Assembly: GCA_017615245.1 (NCBI GenBank)
Contig: JAGAAL010000063.1
Location: forward strand, 1-43,690
Direction of reading: 5' to 3'
Length of the DNA: 43,690 nucleotides
Origin: Bacteroidaceae bacterium
GTDB taxonomy: Bacteria; Bacteroidota; Bacteroidia; Bacteroidales; Bacteroidaceae
Made by a program: the position numbers and the translations under genes. The number at the start of each line of letters is the position of its first letter. Within the stretch, counting starts at the first letter, position 1. Shown here in pieces: positions 15,320 through 23,862 of this stretch. Under the pieces are notes generated by a model. The model did not search any database and was not told where the DNA came from. It saw nothing but the letters and a program-made list of their open reading frames with translations.

Positions 15320-16675
15320 TTAGTGTGTAAGATAAAATACGCCCATGCCAATCAGCCAAGCCAACAGCACTCTCCAGAATATGTTGCGAATGTACCAGCT
15401 AAGGCTGATCTTCGACACTTCCGACACGGCATGTCCTGCCAACGTGCCGACATACAGGAGCGAGCCTCCCATGGCCGAGCAGAACGACAGCAACTGCCAG
15501 TAAGCTCCGTTTTGCACGAACTCCGACCCAGCCTGCTGCGCATCTTGCGTAAACAGATTCAATCCCACCATGACGAATGGGATGTTGTCAATAAGACTTG
15601 AGATACATCCGATGATTGCACCGTAAATGTACACGTTATGAACATGTGTTGCCAGCAAGTCGCTGACAAATTTCAAAGCGCCGCACTCTACCAAAGCACC
15701 TACCATGAGCGACACTCCCAGGAAATAGAGAATGAGGCGCATGCCAATGAACTCGGTATTGCGGATATATTTATGCTGAATGAACAGTCGGTTACCATTA
15801 CGCTTGAACGTGAAAGCGCTCTCAAGCAGCCATATCAGTGCCAGCACACACAAGGCTCCGAGGAACGGAGGCAGTTTGGTGAGGGTGTGGAACGTAGGAA
15901 TGGACCACAGGCCCGCGATACCGATAAAGAGCAGCAGCAATTTCTGCCAAGGCTTCAGGAGCGAGTCGTCGCCATTGTATCGACCTAAGACCGATGACAC
16001 CTCTACCCTACCCACCAGCAAGCGGGAAGCCAACAGATTGAATACGCACAGACTTGCCAATACCGGAAGAATCAGTCCGCCCGCATAAGCCGAAGGAGTT
16101 ACAACCCCATGCACCCACAGCATCAGGGATGTCATGTCGCCAATCACCGTGAACGAGCCGCCGAGGATGGCTGAGATGAGGATGACACACGAATAGATAA
16201 TCTTCTGCTGACGCGAACTGACAATCTGGTCCATAATGGTCATCATCAGCACCACCGTCGTAAGGTTGTCTACATTCGCCGAGATAATGAACGTGAGAAG
16301 TGAGAGTTCCCACAAGAACAACTTGCTATTCCGCGTACGCAGCCATCGGGTCAACGAATCGAACACCCCGTTGTTGTTCATGATTTCCACAATGGTATTC
16401 GTAGCAATGAGGAACAAGATGACCTGACACGCCTCGTTGATGTACTTGATAATCACATTCGAAGCTATGTAATCATCCGCCTGACCAATCAGCTGATAGT
16501 CGGGATAGCCCATCAGATTCAGGAAGTCCGCCCCGTGAAGCATATACACGACCCATGCACTGACTCCACAGAACATGGCAACCGCGGCACGGTTGATATG
16601 ACTGATCTGTACGGAACTCATCGCAATACAGCCTACAAGCACAATGGCAACAATGATAATGGTGGTAATGAGCAT
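15320..16675 (-). CDS. nhaD: NhaD-type Na+/H+ antiporter
   Basis: A 451-residue integral membrane protein with about 12 hydrophobic segments, of the NhaD/ArsB (ion transporter) family, exchanging Na+ or Li+ for protons. Diagnostic segments are the early IVEIMNNNGVFDSLTRWL, then LTFIISANVDNLTTVVLMMTIM and the late IIGCISSLIDNIPFVMVGLN, where conserved Asn/Asp pairs sit in membrane segments. The start at 16675 lies only 25 bp from the 3' end of tRNA-Gly with no promoter in between. Together with the lipid kinase 6 bp downstream it forms a tRNA-nhaD-kinase unit. Confidence 0.92.
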   Translation of the reverse strand: MLITTIIIVAIVLVGCIAMSSVQISHINRAAVAMFCGVSAWVVYMLHGADFLNLMGYPDYQLIGQADDYIASNVIIKYINEACQVILFLIATNTIVEIMNNNGVFDSLTRWLRTRNSKLFLWELSLLTFIISANVDNLTTVVLMMTIMDQIVSSRQQKIIYSCVILISAILGGSFTVIGDMTSLMLWVHGVVTPSAYAGGLILPVLASLCVFNLLASRLLVGRVEVSSVLGRYNGDDSLLKPWQKLLLLFIGIAGLWSIPTFHTLTKLPPFLGALCVLALIWLLESAFTFKRNGNRLFIQHKYIRNTEFIGMRLILYFLGVSLMVGALVECGALKFVSDLLATHVHNVYIYGAIIGCISSLIDNIPFVMVGLNLFTQDAQQAGSEFVQNGAYWQLLSFCSAMGGSLLYVGTLAGHAVSEVSKISLSWYIRNIFWRVLLAWLIGMGVFYLTH

Positions 16676-16700
16676 AGCTTATAGTGATTTATAAGTTTGG

Positions 16701-16773
16701 AGCGGTAAACGGGGCTCGAACCCGCGACCTTCGGCTTGGGAAGCCAACGCTCTGCCAACTGAGCTATTACCGC
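16701..16773 (-). tRNA. tRNA-Gly (anticodon CCC)
   Basis: A 73-nt cloverleaf on the minus strand: acceptor GCGGTAA/TTACCGC, D-arm GCTC/GAGC, anticodon stem TTGGC/GCCGA with loop TTCCCAA, T-arm GCGGG/CCCGT with loop TTCGAGC, discriminator T. The anticodon CCC reads GGG. CCA is not encoded. It has its own TATCTTTG promoter and is followed 25 bp later by nhaD. Confidence 0.96.
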
Positions 16774-16784
16774 GTTTGCGACTG

Positions 16785-16792
16785 CAAAGATA
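16785..16792 (-). promoter_or_regulatory. promoter of the tRNA-Gly / nhaD unit
   Basis: The minus strand reads TATCTTTG, 11 bp before the mature 5' end of the tRNA. It is the only recognisable promoter for tRNA-Gly, nhaD and the lipid kinase. Confidence 0.7.
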
Positions 16793-16876
16793 CAAAATAA
16801 TTGATAATGCATAATGAATAATGCATAATTTTTTCAATTTTTCATTCTTTCAATCTTTCAACTCTTCATTTTTTAC

Positions 16877-16884
16877 TAACTTTG
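16877..16884 (+). promoter_or_regulatory. promoter of the GH35-recF operon
   Basis: TAACTTTG followed by CA, 28 bp before the GH35 ATG. Upstream is TTTCAATC-type low-complexity DNA without a clear TTG. Confidence 0.65.
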
Positions 16885-16912
16885 CAAAGCAAAAAGGAAA
16901 GTAGTACGCATA

Positions 16913-18940
16913 ATGACACGAACCCTCATCACATTTATTCTCACGGTTTGCACTCTGTCGGTTTGGGGACAAACGGATATCACATTGGGAGCAGACGTGC
17001 GATGGGATGCCCACAGCCTCATCATCGGAGGCCAACGGGTAGTTCCTGCCATGGGTGAGGTACACTATTCGCGTATTCCTGCCGCAGAATGGCGGGAAGA
17101 AGTGAGGAAGATGAAGGAGGGAGGAATTACCATGATTGCGTGCTATGTATTCTGGAACCATATTGAAGAAATTGAAGGACAATACGATTGGAGCGGGCAG
17201 CGTGACCTACGTACTTTTCTGGAAATCTGCAAAGAAGCCCAACTGCCAGTTGTCCTGCGCATCGGGCCGTTCTGTCATGGCGAAGCACGCAACGGAGGTA
17301 TTCCCGACTGGGTATTCACCAAAGGATGCCGCACTCGAAGCGAAGACAAACTGTTTCTTTCGCTGACCGAACGCTACTACCGCCAGATATTCACCCAAGT
17401 GCAGGGGCTGCAATGGAAAGACAGTGGCCCAGTCATCGCCGCTCAGTTCGATAACGAATACCGCGGACGAGGCTCCTACCTCATGGCACTGAAAGACATC
17501 GCTCGTAATATCGGCTTCGACCTACCCTTCTACACACGTACTGGATGGCCGGAACTCAGTACACCCGTACCATTCGGCGAGATGATTCCCCTCTACGGCG
17601 ACTATGCCGACGGATTCTGGGACAGAAGTACTAAAGAAGGAGCGGGCGATTATTACAAGGCATTCAATTTCCACGAAGGACGTTCGACAACTGCTATCGC
17701 CAGCGAACAACTCACATACGATACGAACGGAACACAGGAGAAAGTCAGCCAATACCCTTATTTCACCTGTGAACTGGGTGGAGGAATGATGACATCCTAT
17801 CATCGGCGCGTCTTTCTCTATCCCGAAGATGCCTACTCAATGGCCATTGTGAAACTGGGAAGCGGCAGCAACCTCTTAGGCTACTACATGTATCATGGAG
17901 GCACTAACCCCGAAGGAAAACTGACGTATCTGAACGAGACACAACGAACCGTAGCCACCAACTACAACGATCTGCCCGTGAAAACCTACGACTTTCAGGC
18001 ACCACTCAACGAATTCGGACAGCGCAATCCACACTATTATCTGTTGCGCAAGCTCCACCTCTTCATCCATGACTACGCTTCGATACTGGCACCAATGGAA
18101 GCCGTCTATCCCAATCCGCAGAACATCCGCCAAGGCGACGACTCATTCCTGCGATGGTCGTACCGCGAGAAAGACGGCAGCGCATTCGTCTTCATCAACA
18201 ACTACGAACGATTCCAAGACCTGAAAGCCAAGACCGGCATTCAGTTCGAGGTATGTGGTGTGAAGTTCCCTCAGAAACCCATTACCATCCCTGCCAATAC
18301 CGCCTGCATCTTCCCTGTCAACATCGACGGCATCCGCTATGCGACCGCTCAACTGATTGCAAATCGAAACGGAAAGGTCTATTTACAGCAAGTGGCAGGC
18401 ATCCCTACAGAGATTGCTATTGACGGGAAGGTATTGAAGAACCTAAAGCCGAAAGGCGCCAGCACTCCTATCTACAAAAACATCTACCTGATTGACGCAG
18501 AGACAGCAAGCAAGTTGTTCCTCGAAGAAAGTCAGAACAGCCAACAATCAACAGCTGTCAACTATCAGAAAGAGCATGAGGCGGCTCCATCAAGAACGAT
18601 TACCATCGGCACCAACAAAGTTGCGGAAGAGCCATCAGATACCGACTTTGATAACGCTGCTGTCTATACGATAGAATTGCCTGCCAATCACAAGGGTCTG
18701 CTACGCATTCTGTACTATGGCGATTGTGCCCGTTTGTATGATGGAGACACACTGCTTGACGATAACTTCTATAACGGAAGAGAATTCCAATATGGACTTT
18801 GGCGACTGCAAGACTCTACAAACCGACTCACTCTACGTATCTTACCGATTCAACCCGACATGCCTATCTACTTCCCTCGCGAAGCAGGTATCAAGGAAAT
18901 AGGCGAAAAGGTGAAAACCATCAACATACAATACGAATGA
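16913..18940 (+). CDS. secreted GH35 beta-galactosidase
   Basis: A 675-residue glycoside hydrolase family 35 enzyme, retaining beta-galactosidase type. Residues 1-20 are a signal peptide ending in WGQ. The family's N-terminal barrel is clear: GEVHYSRIPAAEW, YVFWNHIEEIEGQYDW, VVLRIGPFCHGEARNGGIPDW. The acid/base is Glu182 in QFDNEY and the nucleophile is Glu287 in YFTCELGGG. The C-terminal third is beta-sandwich-like. Likely substrate is a beta-galactoside side chain of plant or host glycans. It is the first gene of a tight operon, with recF starting 4 bp after its stop. Confidence 0.94.
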   Translation: MTRTLITFILTVCTLSVWGQTDITLGADVRWDAHSLIIGGQRVVPAMGEVHYSRIPAAEWREEVRKMKEGGITMIACYVFWNHIEEIEGQYDWSGQRDLRTFLEICKEAQLPVVLRIGPFCHGEARNGGIPDWVFTKGCRTRSEDKLFLSLTERYYRQIFTQVQGLQWKDSGPVIAAQFDNEYRGRGSYLMALKDIARNIGFDLPFYTRTGWPELSTPVPFGEMIPLYGDYADGFWDRSTKEGAGDYYKAFNFHEGRSTTAIASEQLTYDTNGTQEKVSQYPYFTCELGGGMMTSYHRRVFLYPEDAYSMAIVKLGSGSNLLGYYMYHGGTNPEGKLTYLNETQRTVATNYNDLPVKTYDFQAPLNEFGQRNPHYYLLRKLHLFIHDYASILAPMEAVYPNPQNIRQGDDSFLRWSYREKDGSAFVFINNYERFQDLKAKTGIQFEVCGVKFPQKPITIPANTACIFPVNIDGIRYATAQLIANRNGKVYLQQVAGIPTEIAIDGKVLKNLKPKGASTPIYKNIYLIDAETASKLFLEESQNSQQSTAVNYQKEHEAAPSRTITIGTNKVAEEPSDTDFDNAAVYTIELPANHKGLLRILYYGDCARLYDGDTLLDDNFYNGREFQYGLWRLQDSTNRLTLRILPIQPDMPIYFPREAGIKEIGEKVKTINIQYE

Positions 18941-18944
18941 CATC

Positions 18945-20039
18945 ATGATACTGAACCACATCACAATTCTGAATTATAAGAACATCAAGGAAGCCGAGCT
19001 GGATTTCTCGCCCAACATCAACTGCTTTGTAGGCAGTAATGGAGAGGGGAAAACCAATGTGCTCGATGCCATCTATTTCCTTTCGTTCACGAAGAGTGCC
19101 ACGAATGCGATTGATTCGCAGAACGTGCGTCATGGTGAAGATTTCTTCATGATTCAAGGAAAGTATGAGCTGAACGGCAATATGGAGGATGTTTCGTGCG
19201 GTCTGAAACTACACCAAAAGAAGCAATTCAAGCGCAACAAGAAAGCATACAAGAAACTATCGGAACATATTGGATTACTTCCGCTGATTCTGGTATCTCC
19301 CAATGATCATGAACTGATCTCGGGAGGAAGTGACGAACGCCGCCGTTTTATGGACATCGTGATTTCACAATATAATCCCACCTATATCAATCTGCTCATG
19401 CGGCATAACGCTGCTTTACAGCAACGTAACATTCTCCTGAAGCAGGAGGAAGAACCTGATGTAGAGATTCTCAGAGCATACGAAGAAGTGATGGCAAGTT
19501 GTGGAGAGCAGATCTACAACCTGAGAAATGAGTTCATCACGGCCTTCATCCCCGTATTTCAAGACTACTACACTCGTATTTCAGGCAATCATGAGCAGGT
19601 AGGGCTGGAGTATATCAGCCATTGTCAGCGTGGGCCTTTGCTCGAAGTCATCCAACGTGACAGAGCCAAGGACCGCGTCATGGGATACAGTCTGCACGGC
19701 ATCCATAAAGACGACCTTATCATGACATTGGGCAATTATCCCATCAAACGGGAAGGTTCACAAGGACAGAACAAGACATACCTCATCAGCTTGAAGTTGG
19801 CCCAATTCAACTTCCTCAAACAGACGGGTAGCAAAACCACCCCTTTGCTATTGCTCGACGACATCTTCGATAAACTCGATGCAAATCGTGTCGAACAAAT
19901 CATCAACCTAGCATCTGACGAAGCATTCGGACAATTATTTATCACCGACACCAACCGCGAGAACCTCGACAAGATTCTGGAACGTTCACAAGGCGATTAC
20001 AAAATCTTTACCGTCAAGGGTGGCGTCATCAACGAATAA
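18945..20039 (+). CDS. recF: DNA replication and repair protein RecF
   Basis: A 364-residue SMC-like ATPase that helps load RecA on gapped DNA with RecO and RecR. Walker A is GSNGEGKT at 30-37, the signature region is EGSQGQNKTYLISLKLAQ, and Walker B is LLLLDDIFDKLD. Length is normal. It starts 4 bp after the GH35 stop and is followed 7 bp later by the DUF721 gene, so it depends on the upstream transcript unless a promoter lies inside GH35, where I found no TAnnTTTG near the 3' end. Confidence 0.96.
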   Translation: MILNHITILNYKNIKEAELDFSPNINCFVGSNGEGKTNVLDAIYFLSFTKSATNAIDSQNVRHGEDFFMIQGKYELNGNMEDVSCGLKLHQKKQFKRNKKAYKKLSEHIGLLPLILVSPNDHELISGGSDERRRFMDIVISQYNPTYINLLMRHNAALQQRNILLKQEEEPDVEILRAYEEVMASCGEQIYNLRNEFITAFIPVFQDYYTRISGNHEQVGLEYISHCQRGPLLEVIQRDRAKDRVMGYSLHGIHKDDLIMTLGNYPIKREGSQGQNKTYLISLKLAQFNFLKQTGSKTTPLLLLDDIFDKLDANRVEQIINLASDEAFGQLFITDTNRENLDKILERSQGDYKIFTVKGGVINE

Positions 20040-20046
20040 AAAACGC

Positions 20047-20337
20047 ATGAAACGCAGTAAGACCGAATCAATCACCAACCTGTTGAACGAATTTCTTCGT
20101 GAACAAGGATTGGAAACGCCGCTCAATCAGCACCGACTCATTGAGTCGTGGCCCAAGGTGATGGGTGAGGTAATCAATCGGCAAACCAGCGACCTGTTCA
20201 TCAAGAATCAAACACTCTACGTGAAAATCAAGTCACCAGCACTGAAAAGCGACCTCATGATGAACCGCACTTCACTGGTCAATCAACTCAATGAAGCCGC
20301 AGGAGCATACGTTATTTCAGATATCAATTTCACATAA
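20047..20337 (+). CDS. DUF721 (DciA-like) protein
   Basis: A 96-residue basic protein of the DUF721 family, to which the replicative-helicase loader DciA belongs; it often sits next to recF. The pattern RLIESWPKVMGEVINRQTSDLFIKNQTLYVKIKSPALKSDLMMNR is typical. I chose the ATG at 20047; a GTG at 20020 would overlap recF by 20 bp and add nine residues. A helicase-related role follows from the family, not from anything specific here. Confidence 0.88.
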   Translation: MKRSKTESITNLLNEFLREQGLETPLNQHRLIESWPKVMGEVINRQTSDLFIKNQTLYVKIKSPALKSDLMMNRTSLVNQLNEAAGAYVISDINFT

Positions 20338-20349
20338 CCCATAAGAGCA

Positions 20350-20889
20350 ATGAATCAAGACAACCCCATATATCAGCGTGACGTTCTGGAATTTGTCACT
20401 GTAGCGGTACAGTATTGTGCTTATCTGGAAGATTCGGAAGAGCGCAATCGTACAGAGTTTGTGGACACCATGAGCAAACTTCTACCCCTACTATATCTCA
20501 AAGGATCGCTACTTCCTCAGTACGAAACCTATACTGATGAAGTCCTCTCCGACTACGTGACAGAAGAAAACTACAATATCATTCGCAACAACATCGCCTT
20601 CATCATGGCCGATAAGGATGACTATCTCGATGTGTTTGTGGCAGACATGAAATACAGCGATGAGCCAATACTCATGACCATCAGCGAGAACTTGGCCGAC
20701 ATCTACCAAGACATCAAGAACTTTGCCTATATATATAAACAAGGTGTAGAGGAAGAGATGATGAGTGCCCTCGAATTGTGTAACCAGAACTTTAAGACCG
20801 ATTGGGGTCAGAAACTCGTAAACGTACTTCGTGCTATCCACGAAGTGAAGTATTCTTTAAGTGACATCGATGACGAAGACTATATATAA
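20350..20889 (+). CDS. DUF5063 domain protein
   Basis: A 179-residue acidic, mainly helical cytoplasmic protein of the DUF5063 family, function unknown. It is fixed in Bacteroidales between the recF-DUF721 pair and an exonuclease, which suggests a role tied to DNA or RNA handling. The 3' end overlaps the start region of the next gene by 20 bp. Confidence 0.85.
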   Translation: MNQDNPIYQRDVLEFVTVAVQYCAYLEDSEERNRTEFVDTMSKLLPLLYLKGSLLPQYETYTDEVLSDYVTEENYNIIRNNIAFIMADKDDYLDVFVADMKYSDEPILMTISENLADIYQDIKNFAYIYKQGVEEEMMSALELCNQNFKTDWGQKLVNVLRAIHEVKYSLSDIDDEDYI

Positions 20890-21517
20890 TAAATTTGACA
20901 AACAATTAATCGCCAATCTTCCAAGGGAAGAATTCAAAGGACGCATCTTCACCATCACAACTGAGCGTGATGCAGAGAAGGCAGTGAACTACCTGATGTC
21001 GCAATCCATTCTTGGATTCGACAGCGAGACACGTCCAACATTCAAACGGAACGCCTCCCATCAAGTAGCATTACTACAGGTAGCCACACACGACACATGT
21101 TTCCTTTTCCGTCTCAATCGTTTAGGACTTCCCGACTCCATCATCCGTTTGCTGGAGGACAGACATATCACCAAAGTGGCTCTCTCTTGGAAAGACGACA
21201 CCCACATGCTACAATTACGACGGAAATATAATTCGGGCAAATTCATCGACATACAAGACGAAGTCAACCGCATCGGCATTGAAGATTTTAGTCTGCAGAA
21301 AATCTATGCTAACCTCTTTGGCAAGATGATTAGCAAACGGCAACAACTCAGCAATTGGGAAGCAGACCTCCTGTCAGATGCACAGAAAGCTTATGCAGCC
21401 CTCGACGCATGGGCTTGCATTCACATCTACGAAGAGATACAACGACTGCTCCGTAGTCGTGACTATCATATCATCATTACGAAAAACGAAAACGAATCAG
21501 AAACACAGGTTGTCTAA
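20870..21517 (+). CDS. 3'-5' exonuclease of the DnaQ/RNase D superfamily
   Basis: A 215-residue DEDD-type exonuclease. ExoI carries Asp and Glu in LGFDSETRPTF, ExoII is around KVALSWKDDTHML, and ExoIII is in AQKAYAALDAWACIHIYEEI, with Tyr/Asp positions as in the DEDDy group. No HRDC or other extra domain is present. I chose ATG 20870 over the in-frame GTG at 20861; both lie inside the end of the DUF5063 gene. Substrate (DNA or RNA) is not decided by sequence. Confidence 0.9.
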   Translation: MTKTIYNKFDKQLIANLPREEFKGRIFTITTERDAEKAVNYLMSQSILGFDSETRPTFKRNASHQVALLQVATHDTCFLFRLNRLGLPDSIIRLLEDRHITKVALSWKDDTHMLQLRRKYNSGKFIDIQDEVNRIGIEDFSLQKIYANLFGKMISKRQQLSNWEADLLSDAQKAYAALDAWACIHIYEEIQRLLRSRDYHIIITKNENESETQVV

Positions 21518-21539
21518 CAACCATTAGCGAAACAAAAAC

Positions 21540-22718
21540 ATGAAGAAAATCTATCTAAAACGAGGGAAAGAAGAATCGTTACTAAGATTCCATCCATGGG
21601 TATTCTCGGGCGCAATCGGTTCTTTCGAGCAAGACCCGGAAGAAGGAGAAGTCGTGGAAGTGTACACCAGCAGCAAAGAGTTTATTGCTACAGGACATTT
21701 TCAGATAGGCTCCATTATGATACGAGTATTGTCATTCGAACAGGAATCCATAAATCAGGCTTTCTATGAGAAACGCCTTGCAACAGCCTATGATGTACGC
21801 AAGTGTATCGGTGTTGTAGATAATCCCAGTAACAACACTTATCGTTTGGTACATGGAGAAGGCGACAATCTTCCAGGGCTTGTCATCGACATTTATGGCA
21901 AGACTGCCGTAATGCAGGCACACTCTGTGGGCATGCATGTAGATCGCATGGTGATTGCCAAAGCATTGAAACAAGTTCTAGGTGACAAGGTGGAGAATAT
22001 ATTCTATAAATCAGAGACCACCCTCCCATTCAAAGCAGACTTGGGTCAGGAGAACGGATTCCTGCTTGGAGGAAGCAGCGAGGACATTGCTATCGAGAAT
22101 GGTCTCAAGTTTCATGTAGATTGGTTAAAAGGCCAGAAGACAGGATTCTTTGTTGACCAGCGCGAAAACCGCAGTTTGTTAGAGCACTATGCCTTGAACC
22201 GTAATGTACTTAATATGTTCTGCTACACAGGTGGGTTCTCTTTCTATGCCATGCGAGGGGGAGCAAAACTGGTTCATTCCGTTGACTCTTCACAGAAAGC
22301 AATCGATTTAACAAAAGCCAATGTTGCTCTCAATTTCCCTGATGACCCACGTCATAAGGCTTTTGCAGAAGATGCGTTTAAATTTCTCGATAACATGACG
22401 ACTCCTTACGACCTCATCATCCTTGACCCACCGGCATTTGCAAAACATAAGGATGCCTTACGCAATGCACTGAAGGGATATACACGTCTGAACCAAAAAG
22501 CTTTCGAAAAAATACAGTCAGGCGGAATTCTCTTCACTTTCAGTTGTTCTCAGGTCGTAACGAAAGACAACTTCCGCACTGCAGTATTCACCGCAGCAGC
22601 ACAGGCCAAGCGCAGCGTTCGCATTTTGCATCAACTGCACCAGCCTGCCGATCACCCTATCAATATCTTCCATCCGGAGGGGGAATACCTAAAAGGACTG
22701 GTTCTGTATGTAGAATAA
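21540..22718 (+). CDS. rlmI: 23S rRNA (cytosine-C5) methyltransferase, RlmI family
   Basis: A 392-residue class I SAM-dependent rRNA methyltransferase. An N-terminal PUA-type RNA-binding domain (to about 75) precedes the EEHEH-type middle domain and the Rossmann core. SAM motif I is NMFCYTGGFSFYAMRGG, the acidic end of strand 2 is SVDSSQKA, motif IV is LIILDPPAFAKHKDA, and the catalytic Cys region is FTFSCSQVVT. It is the last gene of the GH35-recF run, 22 bp after the exonuclease. The exact modified base (C1962 in E. coli) is by homology. Confidence 0.93.
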   Translation: MKKIYLKRGKEESLLRFHPWVFSGAIGSFEQDPEEGEVVEVYTSSKEFIATGHFQIGSIMIRVLSFEQESINQAFYEKRLATAYDVRKCIGVVDNPSNNTYRLVHGEGDNLPGLVIDIYGKTAVMQAHSVGMHVDRMVIAKALKQVLGDKVENIFYKSETTLPFKADLGQENGFLLGGSSEDIAIENGLKFHVDWLKGQKTGFFVDQRENRSLLEHYALNRNVLNMFCYTGGFSFYAMRGGAKLVHSVDSSQKAIDLTKANVALNFPDDPRHKAFAEDAFKFLDNMTTPYDLIILDPPAFAKHKDALRNALKGYTRLNQKAFEKIQSGGILFTFSCSQVVTKDNFRTAVFTAAAQAKRSVRILHQLHQPADHPINIFHPEGEYLKGLVLYVE

Positions 22719-22794
22719 AATATCAAATTATGTTTGATAACATAAATGGTGCATTTTTATGTTAAAATGCTTTGTCGATATAAAGTATTTGTTG

Positions 22795-22802
22795 TATCTT
22801 TG
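22795..22802 (+). promoter_or_regulatory. orphan promoter before a candidate small RNA
   Basis: TATCTTTG with CACC after it. No protein gene follows for 190 bp, and a terminator hairpin ends at 22881. Confidence 0.6.
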
Positions 22803-22808
22803 CACCGT

Positions 22809-22881
22809 GTTTTTCATGGTATTAGATTTATTTTAAGGTTAGTATGAGGTTGCCTATCGTGAGATAAGCAATCTTTTTTTT
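22809..22881 (+). ncRNA. candidate small RNA or leader ending in an intrinsic terminator
   Basis: A transcript from the promoter at 22795 would start near 22809 and end at the hairpin 22848-22873 (GGTTGCCTATC / GATAAGCAATC, loop GTGA, one mismatch and one wobble) followed by eight T. Length is about 73 nt. A seven-codon frame MRLPIVR (22844-22867) overlaps the hairpin. The hairpin could also just terminate rlmI read-through. Confidence 0.4.
22848..22881 (+). terminator. intrinsic terminator downstream of rlmI and the candidate small RNA
   Basis: Eleven-bp stem with loop GTGA and an eight-T tail. It isolates pyrF, which has its own promoter at 22934, from upstream transcription. Confidence 0.85.
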
Positions 22882-22933
22882 GTTAGAGTGTACAAAAGTT
22901 GTGATTCCATTTGGGTGATTTATTCTTTTTTCG

Positions 22934-22941
22934 TACCTTTG
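22934..22941 (+). promoter_or_regulatory. promoter of pyrF
   Basis: TACCTTTG followed by CAGG, with TTG at 22911-22913 (20-bp spacing), 50 bp before the pyrF start. Confidence 0.75.
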
Positions 22942-22990
22942 CAGGTCAAGAGATACGAAGAAGACTTCTCGCCTCGAAATTTAAATTAAT

Positions 22991-23812
22991 ATGAACAGAC
23001 AAGAACTCATTAAAGAAATCAAACAAAAGCAGACGTTTCTCTGCGTTGGATTGGATACCGACATCAAGAAAATTCCTCAACATTTGTTGAGTGAGGAAGA
23101 CCCCATTTATTGTTTCAACCAAGCCATCATTGATGCAACGGCTCCGTATTGTGTAGCGTACAAACCGAACCTTGCGTTCTACGAGTGCGGCGGACTTTCC
23201 GGATGGAAAAGTCTTGACAAGACAATCCGCTATCTCCGTGAAAACTATCCGCACCATTTTATAATCGCAGACGCCAAACGTGGTGATATCGGCAACACCT
23301 CAAAGATGTACGCCCGCTGTTTCTTCGAGGAGATGGATGTTGATGCTCTGACGGTCGCTCCTTATATGGGCGAGGATAGTGTGACTCCGTTCCTTGGCTA
23401 CACGGACAAATGGATCATTCTACTTGCTTTGACAAGTAATAAGGGTAGTCAGGATTTCCAGTTGACAGAGGATGCAACAGGCGAACGTCTGTTTGAGAAA
23501 GTTCTGCGCAGGAGTCAGCAATGGGCCGATGCTGACCGCATGATGTACGTAGTCGGAGCAACGCAGGGCAAGCTGTTCGAGGATATCCGCAAAGTAGTAC
23601 CAGAGCATTTCCTCTTGGTTCCAGGCATTGGCGCTCAGGGCGGCAGCCTCGAAGAGGTATGCAAGTACGGCATGACGAAAGACTGCGGGCTGATTGTGAA
23701 TTCTTCGCGCGCCATTATCTATGCCGACAACTCGGAGCGATTCGCTGAAGTAGCTGCCGAAAAGGCACATGAGGTACAGCAGCAAATGGCGGCACTGCTA
23801 AAACAATCATAA
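22991..23812 (+). CDS. pyrF: orotidine 5'-phosphate decarboxylase (type 2)
   Basis: A 273-residue OMP decarboxylase producing UMP, the last step of pyrimidine synthesis. Motifs are [11 protein letters not shown] near the start, [10 protein letters not shown], and the catalytic [13 protein letters not shown] with Lys/Asp. The length of 270-280 and these motifs place it in the longer PyrF subfamily. No PyrE fusion is present. It is followed 50 bp later by uvrA without a clear terminator. Confidence 0.96.
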   Translation: MNRQELIKEIKQKQTFLCVGLDTDIKKIPQHLLSEEDPIYCFNQAIIDATAPYCVAYKPNLAFYECGGLSGWKSLDKTIRYLRENYPHHFIIADAKRGDIGNTSKMYARCFFEEMDVDALTVAPYMGEDSVTPFLGYTDKWIILLALTSNKGSQDFQLTEDATGERLFEKVLRRSQQWADADRMMYVVGATQGKLFEDIRKVVPEHFLLVPGIGAQGGSLEEVCKYGMTKDCGLIVNSSRAIIYADNSERFAEVAAEKAHEVQQQMAALLKQS

Positions 23813-23862
23813 ACTCTATGGCTCCCATAAGACATATAAGCCCAATATAACCAACCTCCACG

